NCBI GenBank assembly: GCA_022575985.1
Contig: JAKSXM010000014.1
Location: forward strand, 24,986,001-25,050,000
DNA: 64,000 nucleotides
Reading direction: 5' to 3'
Origin: Anagrus nilaparvatae
Taxonomy: Eukaryota; Arthropoda; Insecta; Hymenoptera; Mymaridae
Shown here piece by piece: positions 1 through 12,439 of this stretch (positions are counted from its first letter, which is position 1; the number at the start of each line of letters is the position of its first letter). The notes below the pieces were generated by a model, which worked only from the letters and a program-made list of their open reading frames with translations, was not told the DNA's origin and searched no databases. The translations under genes were made by a program, and so were the position numbers.

Positions 1-299
1 AAATTAATAGCATGAATTATAAAATTTGAAAGTTGTATAGGTTTTTGAATTACTGAAATGTAAAAAATTGTATTAAAAAACAAATTAAAAGGTTTTTTTT
101 TTGCACAAGATTTATCGTTCAATAAAACTAACCCTTGATAGAGTTTTTTAATTTTTAGTTAAATCAAAAAATATATATTTTGCTTCCATAAATAAAAGCA
201 ATTGAAACTTTTGGTGTGAATTCACAGAATCTGATAATAGTTTATACTCGTCATAATATGGGGGGGATTGCATTACTGTAATTAAATTCCACCCAATTT

Positions 300-1061
300 A
301 TTTGCACTTTGACTTGGATTTGGCCCATATGAATTTTTGGGGTCACTAATCAAGAATTTCGATGATTTTTTAAGATAATATTTCATCTTTAAGTAGCTTA
401 AAGTGCTAAAATAGAAAAAATACCCTTTTAGAGGTAGTTTTTGCTAATTTAAAAAGTGAAATATTAATTTTTCATTACAAAAATCACCAAAGTTCTTTAT
501 CCACGAGCCAAAAAACCCGTATGAACCAAACCTTGGCGCTCAAAAATAGCAAAAATACTCCTTTTTAGAGGTAAAGTTTGCTAATTCAGGGGTGAAATAT
601 TAACTTTCATAAAAGTGTTCCTGAAATTCTTGATCAGCGATCCAAAAAACCCATGTAGATCAAAAGTGGACGCTCAAAATTCTAATACATCAAAAATACC
701 CCTTTTAGGAGTAGTTTTTGCAAATTTAAGGGTGTTCTTTCAATTTCTTATAGAAAACACCACAAAATTCGTGATCAGCGAAGAATTTCGCGGAATTTTT
801 TGTTAAAAATTAATTGTCAACTTTTAAATTGGCAAAATCTACCCCTAAAAGGTTGTTTTTGATATTTTCGTACTTTTTTTTTTAATTTAAAAAAAAATTT
901 AAACCACCTTTTAGAAATAGTCTTTGCTAATTTAAAGGTGAAATATTAATTTTTCATTAAAAAATCACCGAAATTCTTGATCAGTGACCCAAAAAACCCA
1001 TATGAGCCAAATCTGGTGATTGCCAGTAACAATACAACCAAACCCGTATTATGACTGAAGT
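300..1061. repeat. Family-1 fold-back repeat copy (degenerate)
   Basis: Dense copies of a recurring sentence: 'gatcagcgacccaaaaaacc', then a stretch near 'caaatctgg', then 'aaaatacccctttttagg' and 'gtagtttttgcaaattt', in both orientations. It ends in 'gtattatgactgaagta', a decayed form of the family terminus TTTTGACTGGAGTA. No coding capacity. The same family recurs at 1255, 18108, 25848, 28185, 31314, 34187 and 35163. Confidence 0.7.
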
Positions 1062-1254
1062 ATTAATTAATCTATAATATGGTCAAATATTAGTTGAAGA
1101 ATTTACCACTTTATTAATTTTGGAACCCGGATATTTTAATTTTAAGATCTTTCATAATATAATCTATATAAGCTGCATTAACCTCATTTCATGTGAAACA
1201 ATGGTAATTAGCATTGGTGCGGACAAAACGCATGATTTTAAAATTGTTAACTCT

Positions 1255-2071
1255 TACTCCAGTCAAAACGCGGTTTAGGGTGTATTTTCAGCTACTGACA
1301 TGAGATTTGCTCTACTATATGTTTTTTGGGTCGCTGATCACGAAAATCGGGGTTATTTCTGACCGAAATTTTCGGAACACCCTTAAATTTGCAAAAACTA
1401 CCCCCAAAAAGGGATTTTTTTGATATATTAGCAAACTAAGTTTATAGATTTAGCCAAGAATTGGTCTTAGGGGGTTTTTTGGGTCTCTTAACAAGAATTT
1501 CAGGCAGTTTTCAATGAATAATTAATATTTCACCCTCAAATTAGCAAAAACAACCCCTAAAAAGGGTGTGCTATTTTTGCACTTTGAGAGACCAGATTAG
1601 GTCCTTACGGGTTTTTTGGGTCGCTGATCAAGAATTTGGGGGAATTTTCAATAAATAATTAATATTTCACCCTTCAATTAGCAAAAACAACCCCTAAAAA
1701 GGGTGTTTTTGCTATTTTCGCCCTTTAAGCGACCAGATTAGGTCCTTACGGGATTTTTAGGGGTTGTTTTTGCTAATTTAAGGGTGAAATATTAATTATT
1801 CATTGAAAACTACCTGAAATTCTTGTTCAGCGAGCCAAAAAACCCCCTAACACCAATTCTTGGCTAAATCTATAACCTCAGTTTGCTAATATTAATATAT
1901 CAAAAAAACCCCTTTTTGGGGGTAGTTATTGCAAATTTAAGGGTGTTCCGAAAATTTCGGGCAGAAATAACCCCGATTTTCGTGATCAGCAACCCAAAAA
2001 ACATATAGTAGAGCAAATCTCATGTCAGTAGCTGAAAATACACCCCCCCCCCCCGCGTTTTGACTGGAGTA
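1255..2071. mobile_element. Family-1 MITE, complete fold-back with TA-flanked TIRs
   Basis: The left end TACTCCAGTCAAAACGCGG and the right end CGCGTTTTGACTGGAGTA are inverted. The inversion continues inward for hundreds of bases, so the ~817-bp element could fold into one long hairpin. If the outer TA is the target duplication, the TIR starts CTCCAGTCAAAA, which would fit a Tc1/mariner-type non-autonomous element. It encodes nothing. The class assignment is inference from the TA flank. Confidence 0.75.
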
Positions 2072-2220
2072 TTTAGCCTGCATCTTTTTAACAGCATCTA
2101 ACTTTTATTGTGATTAATAAAATGGTCAAAATTCACTAATATTTAATTTTATGTTTATTTTTTTGCTTTTATTAAATTTAGTACATTTTTAAATAAATTA
2201 ATTTACATTTTATGTTTCAG

Positions 2221-2560
2221 TTTTTAGAAAAATTAATTGGATACGATCCTGAGACATTTAGCGAAAAAAGAAGCAAGTGTTCAAAAAACAAAGAACTAAA
2301 GCGTGCTTTGAGAGAAGTAAGTAAATTTTGTTCATAAAATAAATTATTATTTTATAAAATAAATATTAAAAATAAATTATTATTTAATAAATTAGGAATT
2401 GATTGTAACTCAAGATAAATTGAAAAATATGGATGGCTTTATGGAAATAGAATTTAAAAGTCAAAGTAAAAGTATTGTTTATAGTTACAGGGAACTGTCA
2501 AAAGATGAAGAGAAAATTGTTTTAGAAAAAATAGATTCAATTATAAAAAAAAAAATTTAA
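2221..2560 (+). CDS. 3' end of an unidentified gene (two terminal exons)
   Basis: Two coding exons fit together: 2221-2316, preceded by a pyrimidine-rich acceptor ending ttcag and followed by GTAAGT, and 2396-2560, after an acceptor ending tag and closing with TAA. Both are phase 0, giving the last 86 residues of a protein. The tail is charged and probably helical, starting FLEKLIGYDPETFSEKRSK and ending EKIDSIIKKKI. I do not recognise the family. Earlier exons are not visible; the 2.2 kb upstream is repeat DNA, so they probably lie beyond the window across a large intron. A decaying gene fragment is possible, but both splice sites and the frame are intact, which argues for a functional gene. 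Confidence 0.6.
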
Positions 2561-3997
2561 TTAATTACTTAATATTAATAATTTATTTATTTATTAATAT
2601 AGTCGTTATCTAAAATTCCAGCTTTGTTAATCATTGTAAATAATATTTTAGTATTAAATTTAATATTTAAATTTATTTAATAGTATAAAATGTAAATAGT
2701 AAATAATTAATCTAAATTGTAATAAATTTTATTAAATTTTATTTTTTAATAAAATTTATAAATTGTTAAGTTTATTAACCCATCAAACTCCAGGATCAGA
2801 TCAGATACCACTCGAGATACCATACTAATTACACGTAAATACGATACTCTTACGATACGAACAGCCCTGCTCTGCTCCATATCTAAAATAATTATCTGTA
2901 AAAAATAATTTTATCAATAATATAGATTTTTATCAGATTAAATTGCTTCATTTACAATAATAATTATGTACATTATTATCCTCTATCCCATGTCTATGTC
3001 CATTATCTTTCTTTAAGGACGAGAAGTATCTGCTATTTTTTCTAGGCACGAATCAGAAAAAATGTTTTGACAATAATAATTTTACAACATTCGTAATATA
3101 AAATTTAACCAATAATTACAACCAATTAAAATATTTTTATCTAAGGCTTAAGCAGTTTTAGAAACTATTAGCTATAGAATTTCATAATAAAAAATACGTT
3201 GAAAATGGAAAATTTGATGAGACGGCTAAATATCAAGAGGCAAAAAACCTATCAAAATAGCCCTCAATAATGCAAAAATAACCCTTTATGTATAAAATTT
3301 TATATAGATAATAAATAATATGTTTTATGTAACATACAAAATTTTGTTTATTTAAAAATTGCAATTGTACTTGCAATTGTACGCATGAGCGAATTAAGAC
3401 CTAGTTTCTTCTCGTGATTTATAACAGTTTTACATATAAAGGGTAAAAAAGGCTTCCTATCCAGGTTACAATAGAGTTCTTTTTTGTCCTAGATATATAA
3501 AAATACCCTTAGCATTAAAATAAGGATGCCCCAAATCGCAATTTACCACCCTCGACTTCGCCTAGGAGGGTAATTTGCGTGCAATTTTTTTCACCATGTA
3601 TCGTAATGCACTTTTATCTGTTAAAACTGGACCCAAATTACGTTTTTTGGCCATATTTTATTTTTGTATTTTAGAAATCTATTAACAAAACCTGTTTCAT
3701 TAATGAAAAATGACCAAAAAATGCAGTTTGTGTCTAATTTGGACAGATTGCACCTAGAAGGCTAAATAATTAAAGGATTTCATAATGTACCAAAAAAAGT
3801 ACACGTAATGAGCCAAATCAGAAGATTTACTCTGGGAACTGTATCACTTCTTTTTCTTATATAAGAAATGACTCTAAATATGCAAAAATTGGTGAAACGC
3901 TCGGTGAAACATGAACACTCATAATATTTCCTTGAATGATTTTTCATAAGAGGATAAACAAAACATAAAAGAAATTGGAAAATTCCTCACAGTCATA
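2561..3997. other. Intergenic, AT-rich, one small hairpin repeat
   Basis: No gene is supported here. Around 3528-3590 is a diverged copy of the family-2 hairpin ('ccccaaatcgcaatttacc' followed by 'ggagggtaatttgcg'). The rest is low-complexity AT-rich DNA, and it may include the 3' UTR of the gene ending at 2560. Confidence 0.6.
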
Positions 3998-5038
3998 AGG
4001 TAAGCAATAAAAAAACAAAATAAAAAACCCAAAAATAAATATATTTTTTTGTGCGTAAAAGTATGACAAATTTTTAAAACAATAAAAACTGCTGTAACGT
4101 AAATTATATAATATTAAATAATTTTTTTCATCCGTAAACAAAATAAGTAAGAGAAATTTTAATTCCTATTTTTCGAGAAAATAATTTATCAGTATAAATA
4201 TTTATATTTTTATAAAAATTTTAAAAAAATCTAATATTTCATAGTTTATTTTTAAAAGAAGTAAAAAATATAAATATAAATTTTAAAATAATAAATATTA
4301 GTATGTTTTTTAAATGTTTTATTAAACGTTTTTGATTATTTTTTTTTAAATTTAAAATTTTAAATGCATCAATTAGAAAATAATATTTGGATACTTTAAC
4401 TCTGTAAAACAACAAACTTACCTGTAAAAAGTGTCAAATATAAGAATTATTTTAAGTGAAGAATTTTTTTTTAATAATATTTTTTAAATTTATCTCTCGT
4501 ACGTGTTCAAAATGTTTTTTTTTTTTTTTGAAAAAGTTTATGTTTAATATATATACACGGTATTTGCTAGTAAATAAATTAACGTTTTTTTTGTTTAGTT
4601 TTACCCTGATTTTACCTGCCAGATGTATCTGAATAAACAACAAAATGATACCGTTATATCAGTTTCCCTTTTTCTCAGGTAAGATTATACTTTTTTTTAC
4701 GGGGTTTCGACCCAAATCTTGCCTCTGCTTCCCTTACATTTTTAAAGTTTTAACAGGCAATTTGACTAGATTGCTTAGCTTGAAATTCAAAACAAAGCAA
4801 CCTAATCGCGCATTTTTAAGAACTTTTGATTTGAAGACTTTTTTAAATTACTTAACTATTGGCAATCAGCAGAAACAGATTAAAATTTTACAAAAATTAC
4901 AATGCGATCTCAAATGCGATTATGAAAATAAATATCCATCATTTAGAAGATCAACTGGAAAAACCTTGCATTTTTTGGTACATTAAAAAAATACGTAACA
5001 CAACATTTACATACATAAATAACTAAAATTGTTAACAT
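3998..5038. repeat. Direct repeat copy A flanking a large palindrome
   Basis: Nearly collinear with 7618-8878: shared landmarks are 'gtgcgtaaaagtatgacaaa', 'ctcgtacgtgtt' and 'ggtttcgacccaaatcttg'. An open frame at 4645-4986 lies inside but is broken in copy B, so I do not call it a gene. Confidence 0.85.
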
Positions 5039-5040
5039 TA

Positions 5041-7617
5041 ATGGCTGATTTCATGTGAAACGTACGTTGACCTCCAGATGGGGAATTCCGACTGGGCTGT
5101 AACTTTGCACAGGTGATTATGCATATATAAAATGTCCTCGCTCCTCAAATTTTGCGTCGTAAAATCGTTTCTAAAGACCGATTTTAAAGCTCTCAGCCAC
5201 CAACTTTTGCTTCATTATATAAAAGCATGAAGAAATGTTAAAAATACTATTAGAAAAATGGTTTCGATCGAAACTTTCCCTGGCTATCCGAATTTTTAAA
5301 CCGTTTTTTAAAATTTTCACATGGAAACCTGGAAAATTGGAAAATGTGAGCTGTACCGGCTGTAGCTCATAACTCAAAACCCGTCACTTCAAATAACTTC
5401 AAACTGGGAGTAGAGACAGGGTATTCCATATACTTTCACCTGGTATTAATATGGGTATGGGTATTTTCACATACGGAAAAGTTATAACGATAATTAGTTA
5501 AATTTTCCGATTTTGAAAATGCAAATTTAGCGAAAAAAGCTATATTTATGTGCAAATTTAGGCAGAACCGATTTCATATGTAAAATTTATCATAAAATAA
5601 ATTTTTTTTTAATCCCTTTAAACCTTTTCTATTGATATATATAGTCAATTCTACGAAATTAGACTTTTTATAAGAAACTATTCATGTAATTATTAGTGAA
5701 AATGACCTAATAGGAAAACGAATGTCTGGAATTTTGAAAAATCAAATTTGGCTGGATTAAGTAAGTTAAAATGACACCTTACCAATTTTTATGGTTCTGG
5801 AGTAAAAACTTTTGAGATAGCAGCTGTTTTTTGAATTGAAAATATTTTCAAATTTTTAAAGTAAATCTGAGTAAATTTTGTAATTTAATTTTTTTACACT
5901 CTGAACAGAGCTTAAAAACTATTTTCAATCATAGATAGGAAATAGCTGAAACTTCTTACTGAGAGTCATTTTGGCTGTCACTTTTTGGAAAAACATCAAG
6001 GAAAGCTGAATAAAACTAAAATTCTAAAAGAAAATTATTTTTTTAATGTGGATTTTTAATTATTATATTTTATAATTATTTGTTTTTGAAGTTTTTCAAA
6101 ACTAAAAAGGTTAAATACCCAGGAATAGAAATTTTAAAAAAGAATTATAATTTTCTTTTAGAAAAACAGTAATTTTAAGTGCAACAAAAAAGAAAAGAAT
6201 TTCCCAGTGTTTGAAAAATCCACATTAAAAAAAAAAAAATTTCTTTAGAATTTTAGTTTTATTCAGCTTTTCTTGATGTTTTTCCAAAAACTGACAGCCA
6301 AAATGACTCTCAGTAAGAAGTTTCAGCTATTTCCTATGATTGAAAATAGCTTTTGAGCTCTGTTCAGAGTGTAAAAAAATTAAAATACAAAATTTACTCA
6401 GATTTTCTTTAAAAATTGGAAAATATTTTTAATTCAAAAAACAGCTGCTATTTCAAAAGATTTTAATCCAGAACCATAAAAATTGGTAAGGTGTCATATT
6501 TTAACATACTAAATCCAGCCAAATTTGATTTTTCAAAATTCCAGACATTCGTTTTCCTATTAGGTCATTTTCAATAAGAATTACTTGAATAGCTTCTTAT
6601 AAAAAGTCTAATTTCGTAGAATTGACTATATATATCAATAGAAAAGGTTTAAAGGCATTAAAAAATAATTTATTTTATGATAAATTTTACATATGAAATC
6701 GGTTCTGCCTAAATTTGCACATAAATATAGCTTTTTTCGCTAAATTTGCATTTTCAAAATCGGAAAATTTAACTAATTATCGTTATAACTTTTCCGTATG
6801 TGAAAATACCCATACCCATATTAATACCAGGTGAAAGTATATGGAATACCCTGTCTCCACTCCCAGTTTGAAGTTATTTGAAGTGATGTGTTTTGAGTTA
6901 TGAGCTACAGCCGGAACGACTCACATTTTCCCATTTTCCGGGTTTCCACGTGAAAATTATAAAAAACGGTTTAAAAATTCGGATAGCCAGGGAAATTTTC
7001 GATCAAAAACATTTTTCTAATAGTATTTTTAACATTTCTTCATGCTTTTATATAATGAAGCAAAAGTTGGTGGCTGAGAGCTTTAAAATCGGTCCCAATT
7101 TTCAAAAATTCACAGAGACGGCTAGAAATAATTTTAAGACGTAAAATTTGGGGAGTGAGGACATTTTTTATATATATAATCACCTGTGCAAAGTTAGGCC
7201 CTTTCTACACCAACACATAATGATGTTTTATGATAATCGTGTTTGTTGGATATTTTGTGGTATAGCTGGGATATTCGAAATTAAAGTTATTACAACATGG
7301 CGCCACTAGTAGTATTCGTAAATATTTTTAATAAAAATTTAACAAGAAAATGTTATTAAATGGTATTTTAAAATAGATTAAGTTATTTATTATAAAAATT
7401 ATACACAATTTATGTAACTAATAAGTTTTTAATGAGTTATAATCAATTTAAATATGTAATTTTAAGGTTATGTTTTTAGTACGGTGTAGCTGGGAAAAAA
7501 ATATCCAACAAACATGATTATCATAAAACATGATTATGTGCTGGTGTAGAAACGGCCTTACAGCCAAATCGGAAGACCCCATCTGGAGGTTAACGTACGT
7601 TTCACATGGAATCAGTC
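5041..7617. mobile_element. ~2.6-kb palindromic fold-back element
   Basis: The left arm (about 5041-6065) and the right arm (about 6205-7617) are inverted copies around a short spacer. Ends are GGCTGATTTCATGTGAAACG on the left and CGTTTCACATGGAATCAGTC on the right. The mirrored frames at 5171-5377 and 6893-7144 simply reflect the palindrome. Right-arm length is inflated by a 361-bp MITE (7197-7557). No transposase was found; this is probably a non-autonomous DNA transposon of unknown class. Confidence 0.8.
7197..7557. mobile_element. Harbinger-like MITE inserted in the palindrome
   Basis: TIRs start GGCCCTTTCTACACCA and end TGGTGTAGAAACGGCC; the similarity continues inward about 60 bp (for example 'gttttatgataatc' against 'gattatcataaaac'). 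It is bracketed by TTA at 7194-7196 and 7558-7560. The left arm of the palindrome has the unoccupied site, reading 'gggctgtaactttgcac' near 5095 (single TAA/TTA). A 3-bp TTA duplication is typical of PIF/Harbinger elements. Confidence 0.85.
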
Positions 7618-8878
7618 AATAAGTAATAAAAAAAATAAAATAAAAAACCCAAAAATAAATATATTTTTTTGTGCGTAAAAGTATGACAAATTTTTAAAAC
7701 AATAAAAACTGCTGTAACGTAAATTATAATATAATAATATTACATAATTTTTTTCATCCGTAAACAAAATAAGTAAGAGAAATTTTAATTCCTATTTTTC
7801 AAGAAAAAAATTTATCAGTATGAATATTTATATTTTTATAAAAAATTTTAAAAAATCTAATATTTCATAGTTTATTTTTAAAAGAAGTAAAAAATATAAA
7901 TATAAATTTTAAAATAATAAATATTAGTATATTATGTTTTTTAAATGTTTTATTAAACGTTTTTGATTATTTTTTTTTTAATTTAAAATTTTAAATGCAT
8001 CAATTAGAAAATAATATTTGGATACTTTAACTCTGTAAAACAACAAACTTACCTGTAAAAAGTGTCAAATATAAGAATTATTTTAAGTGAAGAATTTTTT
8101 TTTAATAATATTTTTTAAATTTATCTCTCGTACGTGTTTAAAATGTTTTTTTTTTTTTTTGAAAAACTTTATTTTTTATGATACATTATAATTATAATTA
8201 TACACGGTATTTGCTAGCAAATAAATTAATTTTTTTTTTTTTTTACTTTTACCCTGATTTTACCTGCCAGATGTATCTGTATAAACAATAAAATTATACC
8301 GTTATATCAGTTTCCCTTTTTCTCAGGTAAGATTATACTTTTTTTTACGGGGTTTCGACCCAAATCTTGCCTCTGCTTCCCTTACTGTGGGAGGCTACTA
8401 TAGAAAAATTTAGCAAAAAGTTTACATTTTTAAGGTTTTAATGAACTATTCGCGGGCGGATCTATAAAATTTTTTATGAGGGTCATATGAGGGTCGAAAT
8501 GGTACTTCTCGTTAATTATATAACGTAAAATTAGCTAAAAAAAGGTAAAACTGACCGCTGAGGGGGGTCAATTGACCCCTTTGACCCCCTCACCCCTGTA
8601 TCCGCCACTGCTATTTAACTAGATTGCTTAGCTTGAAATTCAAAACAAAGCAAGCTAATCGTGCATTTTAAAAAACTTTTGCTTTGAAGACTTTTTTATA
8701 TTACTTAACTATTTGCAATCAGCAGAAACAGATTAAAATCTTAAAAAAACTGCAATGCGATTATGAAAATAAATATCCATCTTTTAGAAGATCAACTGGT
8801 AAAACCTTGCCTTTTTTGGTGCATTCAAAAAATACGTAACACAACGCTTACATATATACATGAATAACTAAAATAGTT
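7618..8878. repeat. Direct repeat copy B flanking the palindrome
   Basis: Second copy of 3998-5038. It is longer because of two insertions near 8386-8420 and 8441-8613. Otherwise it aligns continuously with small indels in A/T runs. Confidence 0.85.
8448..8611. mobile_element. Small insertion with hAT-like end
   Basis: This stretch is absent from copy A at the matching point. Its ends, 'gcgggcggatctataa' and 'ctgtatccgccactgc', are inverted; the form CAGTGGCGGAT is common at ends of insect hAT-type elements. G/C runs and degraded ends limit certainty. Confidence 0.5.
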
Positions 8879-9296
8879 AAAATTAATAGTAATTTTAAAA
8901 AATTTCTATTTGTTAATGTAACTTTCTTCACATATGTAGGGGTTTTCAAAATGTTACCCAGTGTTACATAGCCAAGCATGGATAGAGTTTTATATAAAAT
9001 TAAAGTTACATATTTTTTGAACGAACGAAGACACACTGTTGAATAAAATTTCATATGCGAAGGATGAATGCTTATTTTATCTAAAATTTAGATTTCAAAC
9101 GTGGTATCAATTTTTACCTTTACTTGCCTTATTTTGATAATTGAAATATTTAATGAATAATATCCCAAAAAATTCTTTCCAATATAAATATAGCCTATAC
9201 CTCTGCCTAAACCATAGAATTAACCCATTAGCGTCTAATCCACCATTCTTGGACAGAGGGAGACGCTCACCCATTGTGCGTAGTTAATGGCAAATG
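8879..9296. other. Intergenic AT-rich DNA, nothing recognised
   Basis: No gene or complete repeat is seen. An open frame at 8848-9054 (-) partly overlaps copy B and has no family resemblance. Confidence 0.5.
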
Positions 9297-9302
9297 TTGA
9301 AA

Positions 9303-9669
9303 CCGAGGGGTTATCGTCTTAGAAATCACAAATTTGATTTTTTTTGATTTTTTTTGATTTTTCATGATTTTTTGTGATTTTTTTTGGTAAACATCGCTAA
9401 ATATTATATTGAATAGTAAAAAATAGATTTTTGAGGTCTAGGGTGAATTATAAGGCTAAAGAACGCAAAAAATCGCGAAAAATCACGAAAAAAATCACTT
9501 AAAATCACAAAAAATCACAAAAAATCACGAAAAATCATTAAAAAATGGAAATAAACCATCTCAACTATTAACGATTCATGATTGAGGTACAAATAACCCA
9601 AAATCAGAAAAAAATCAACAAAAATTTTTTAAAATCAAATTCGCGATTTCCAAGACGGTAGCCCCTCGG
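9303..9669. mobile_element. 367-bp fold-back MITE with 6-bp duplication
   Basis: Inverted ends are CCGAGGGGTTATCGTCTTAG and 'caagacggtagcccctcgg'. Direct repeats TTGAAA lie immediately outside (9297-9302 and 9670-9675). Inner arms are built from 'aaaaatcac' / 'gtgattttt' units. No coding sequence. Confidence 0.8.
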
Positions 9670-9675
9670 TTGAAA

Positions 9676-12439
9676 CTAATAATTGTAAGAAATATTTAAA
9701 CCATTTATTTACTAAAATAGTTTTTCAATATATAAACAAATTTTGCCTCATAACTGCATAAAATTCAAGATCTGGGCACTTTGGATCTAAATTCTGCTTG
9801 GCTAATGCTAAACAGCATACATTTTTATGAAAAGGGGTCATGGTCATAAATATTTTGCTAAACCCTTTCAGGAATAAGTTATAACAATTTTTTTTTTTTA
9901 GACAAGCAGACTTTATTTATTTATGTCGTATCGATGTTGTAATAGTTTAAACAAATAAACATTTTCAACTTTTTCTTAATTATCTGATACCAAATCTCAA
10001 AAAGTATCGCTTTTTCTCAAATTACATTATATAAAAAAAATGTATTACATGAAATATCTCAGTTTCAAAATGAGCTACAAAACTGCTCACAGTGGATGTG
10101 GCAGAGCATCCTTAATTAAAACATAATCAAGAAAAGAATTGAAAATTTCTATTTAAAATCAACGATTTGGCCTGAATATATAAAGAATTTAGTCATTATA
10201 AAATAATTTCTACAAAATTTATATATTATTTTAGAAACCTTCCAGGTGTAAAAAATTCTTTTTTTAACATGGTGCATTATTTTACTTATTTTTTCAGTTA
10301 GATAGGGTGGTCGAAGCAAATAATAATAAAAACAAATAACAAACAGACCAGTAGAAGTCATGAAAAGAATATAAATATTGGAAAATCCAATCCACTTAAA
10401 AATTTGTATCTTTTAAAAATTGTAAAGAATTCAGGTATAAAAGTAAACCATCTATACTACGTATGTAAATAAGGTTTCATTATTTTAGTTATATTTTAAA
10501 AATAAATATGTTTATGCAAATAGCATTAAAAATACTTAAAAATTTTCTTTATATAAAAATTTGCATATATTGAATAGTACCACATATGTTACAATTATGT
10601 GTACACATAGTATGACGCCCAAAAAATAAAAATAAATAACAAACCCACGTTTTCTTGATTAAAAATTATAATTTTATAAGCGTATTAAATACCTCATAAA
10701 TCTTTTACTGGTCTCAAACTTATCTTTAAAATATTTTACTTGTATTTTACTAATTATAAATTCAGCATCTCGCCCCTTAAAATTTCTTAATTCATAAACG
10801 CGCCCTCGAATATGTGTTAATAATTCAAAAATTCAAAAATAATTAAAAAGCATGGATAATTGAAGCGATGAAAGCTTATTTTTTTCAAGTATCCATAAGT
10901 TTGTTATTTAAAATATTTGACAAATGAAACTGTGATAAAACAAAACAACCATCTGTATTTTTTTCAAAAATACCAGCAGATGCGGCTAAAAGATAAAAAA
11001 AATTATTACATATTTGAATATTTTGAAAAAATAACGAATTTATACTGATTTTCATAAATTTAAATATTTTCTAAAAACAATTTAGTGTCGTGTAGTGTGA
11101 TACAACATAAAATTGACTTTTCAAAAATTGCAATGATGAAAAAATTAATTTTTGTCCGTTCTAGCCCTTTCTAGACCTAATAAATTTTTTTTAAATCCAT
11201 ATGCTTTAAACAAAATTAATTAGGTCTAGAAAGGGCTTCTAAATTAAAATGCATTGGCTAAAAAAAAATTCTGCATTTTAAAATTGAAATTTATTCTATT
11301 ATTAGATTTTGGGTCAAAAATAATTGCAATATAATAATTAAATAATTTGTACTCATATATCTTAATTAAAAATTATTTTTCATTTATTCCATTTGAACTT
11401 TAAGTATTTATCATTTTTTTATCAACAATTTTTACCTTATCTGCCATATTTTTTTTTGTATTGACTTTAACAACCTCTGGAATAACCATAAATAAATCCA
11501 CAAATGTTATTTATAATCAAATAATATAAATTATAAATTTCAGATAAGTTTTTATTTTATTTGTGTAATTAATCATTTTTTTATTTATTTATTGTACATA
11601 AGTGAATTCTATATAATTATAAAATGTCTTCGACGGTTGAAAAAACAATTATAAAAAAAATTTTAAAAAAATTTAAACAAAAAACCCATTATAAGAGTAT
11701 TAAAAAGTCCAAACAATATAGTTCATGGTAGAAGTTATCGAATTTGACATTACTTTTTTAAAATTTCGCCTCGAAAAAGGGTAAAGTCTTAAAAAATATC
11801 CACTTCCACAATCTTTACAACAACCAAAGTTGACCGTATTGCCCACCATGCTACGTGATAAAAAGAAAATCAAACCAAATATTCGGATTCAGTGGAAAAA
11901 TTATGAACAACGTATAGAAATTTAGATGTCTATCGAAGTACATTTTTAAAAACCAATATAATATCATGTTCGATTTTAGCGAAAAATTTTACGGTGTTCA
12001 GATATTTTATTATGATTTTGAAATAATGATCTGAAAATATGACTGAAAAATACACAAAAATCGTAATTGAGATCTAATTTGGCCAGGTTAAACCTAAGGG
12101 GCTAAATACTCAAGATATGTTAACTTTTGGCTTGTAAAAAAATCTACACAAAATAAACCCGTGATCGGAAAACTTGCTCTAGCAACCGTATGACTTTTTA
12201 TTAGGCATCGGCAAAAAATATTTAGGGCCCGATTTGAAGACTTGCCAATTTAACTTAGATACAATTTAGAATTATCTGTTCCCCTAGAAATTTGAAGCGA
12301 TCGAAACATTTTTTTCAAACATTTTTTTACATTATTTTTTAATAAATTTTTCAATATCATAAAATATTTACATATATTAGCTGCCTGCAGGAATCAATGA
12401 TTCAAAGATGGATAAATTCTTTAGCTAAAGGTTTATAGT
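9676..12439. other. Intergenic, AT-rich; one small hairpin
   Basis: No gene is supported. The only clear structure is the 75-bp hairpin at 11163-11237, listed separately. Confidence 0.5.
11163..11237. repeat. 75-bp imperfect hairpin
   Basis: Arms AGCCCTTTCTAGACCTAAT and ATTAGGTCTAGAAAGGGCT are inverted around a roughly 35-bp loop. It could be a miniature element or a structured transcript segment; no flanking duplication is clear. Confidence 0.7.

Noticed and set aside
4645..4986. 113-codon open frame inside direct repeat A
   Set aside because: The matching frame in copy B is interrupted, the protein resembles nothing I know, and it lies inside a repeat.
5171..7144. Mirror-image frames starting MSYELQP
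   Set aside because: They are the same sequence on the two arms of the palindrome, with no family resemblance.
4140..8100. A and B copies as LTRs of a retroelement
   Set aside because: They lack TG...CA ends, primer-binding site and polypurine tract, and the interior is a palindrome with no gag or pol.
9310..9540. Possible CRISPR-like array of 'aaaaatcac' words
   Set aside because: Spacing is irregular, there are no unique spacers, the words pair as arms of a MITE, and the DNA is eukaryotic.
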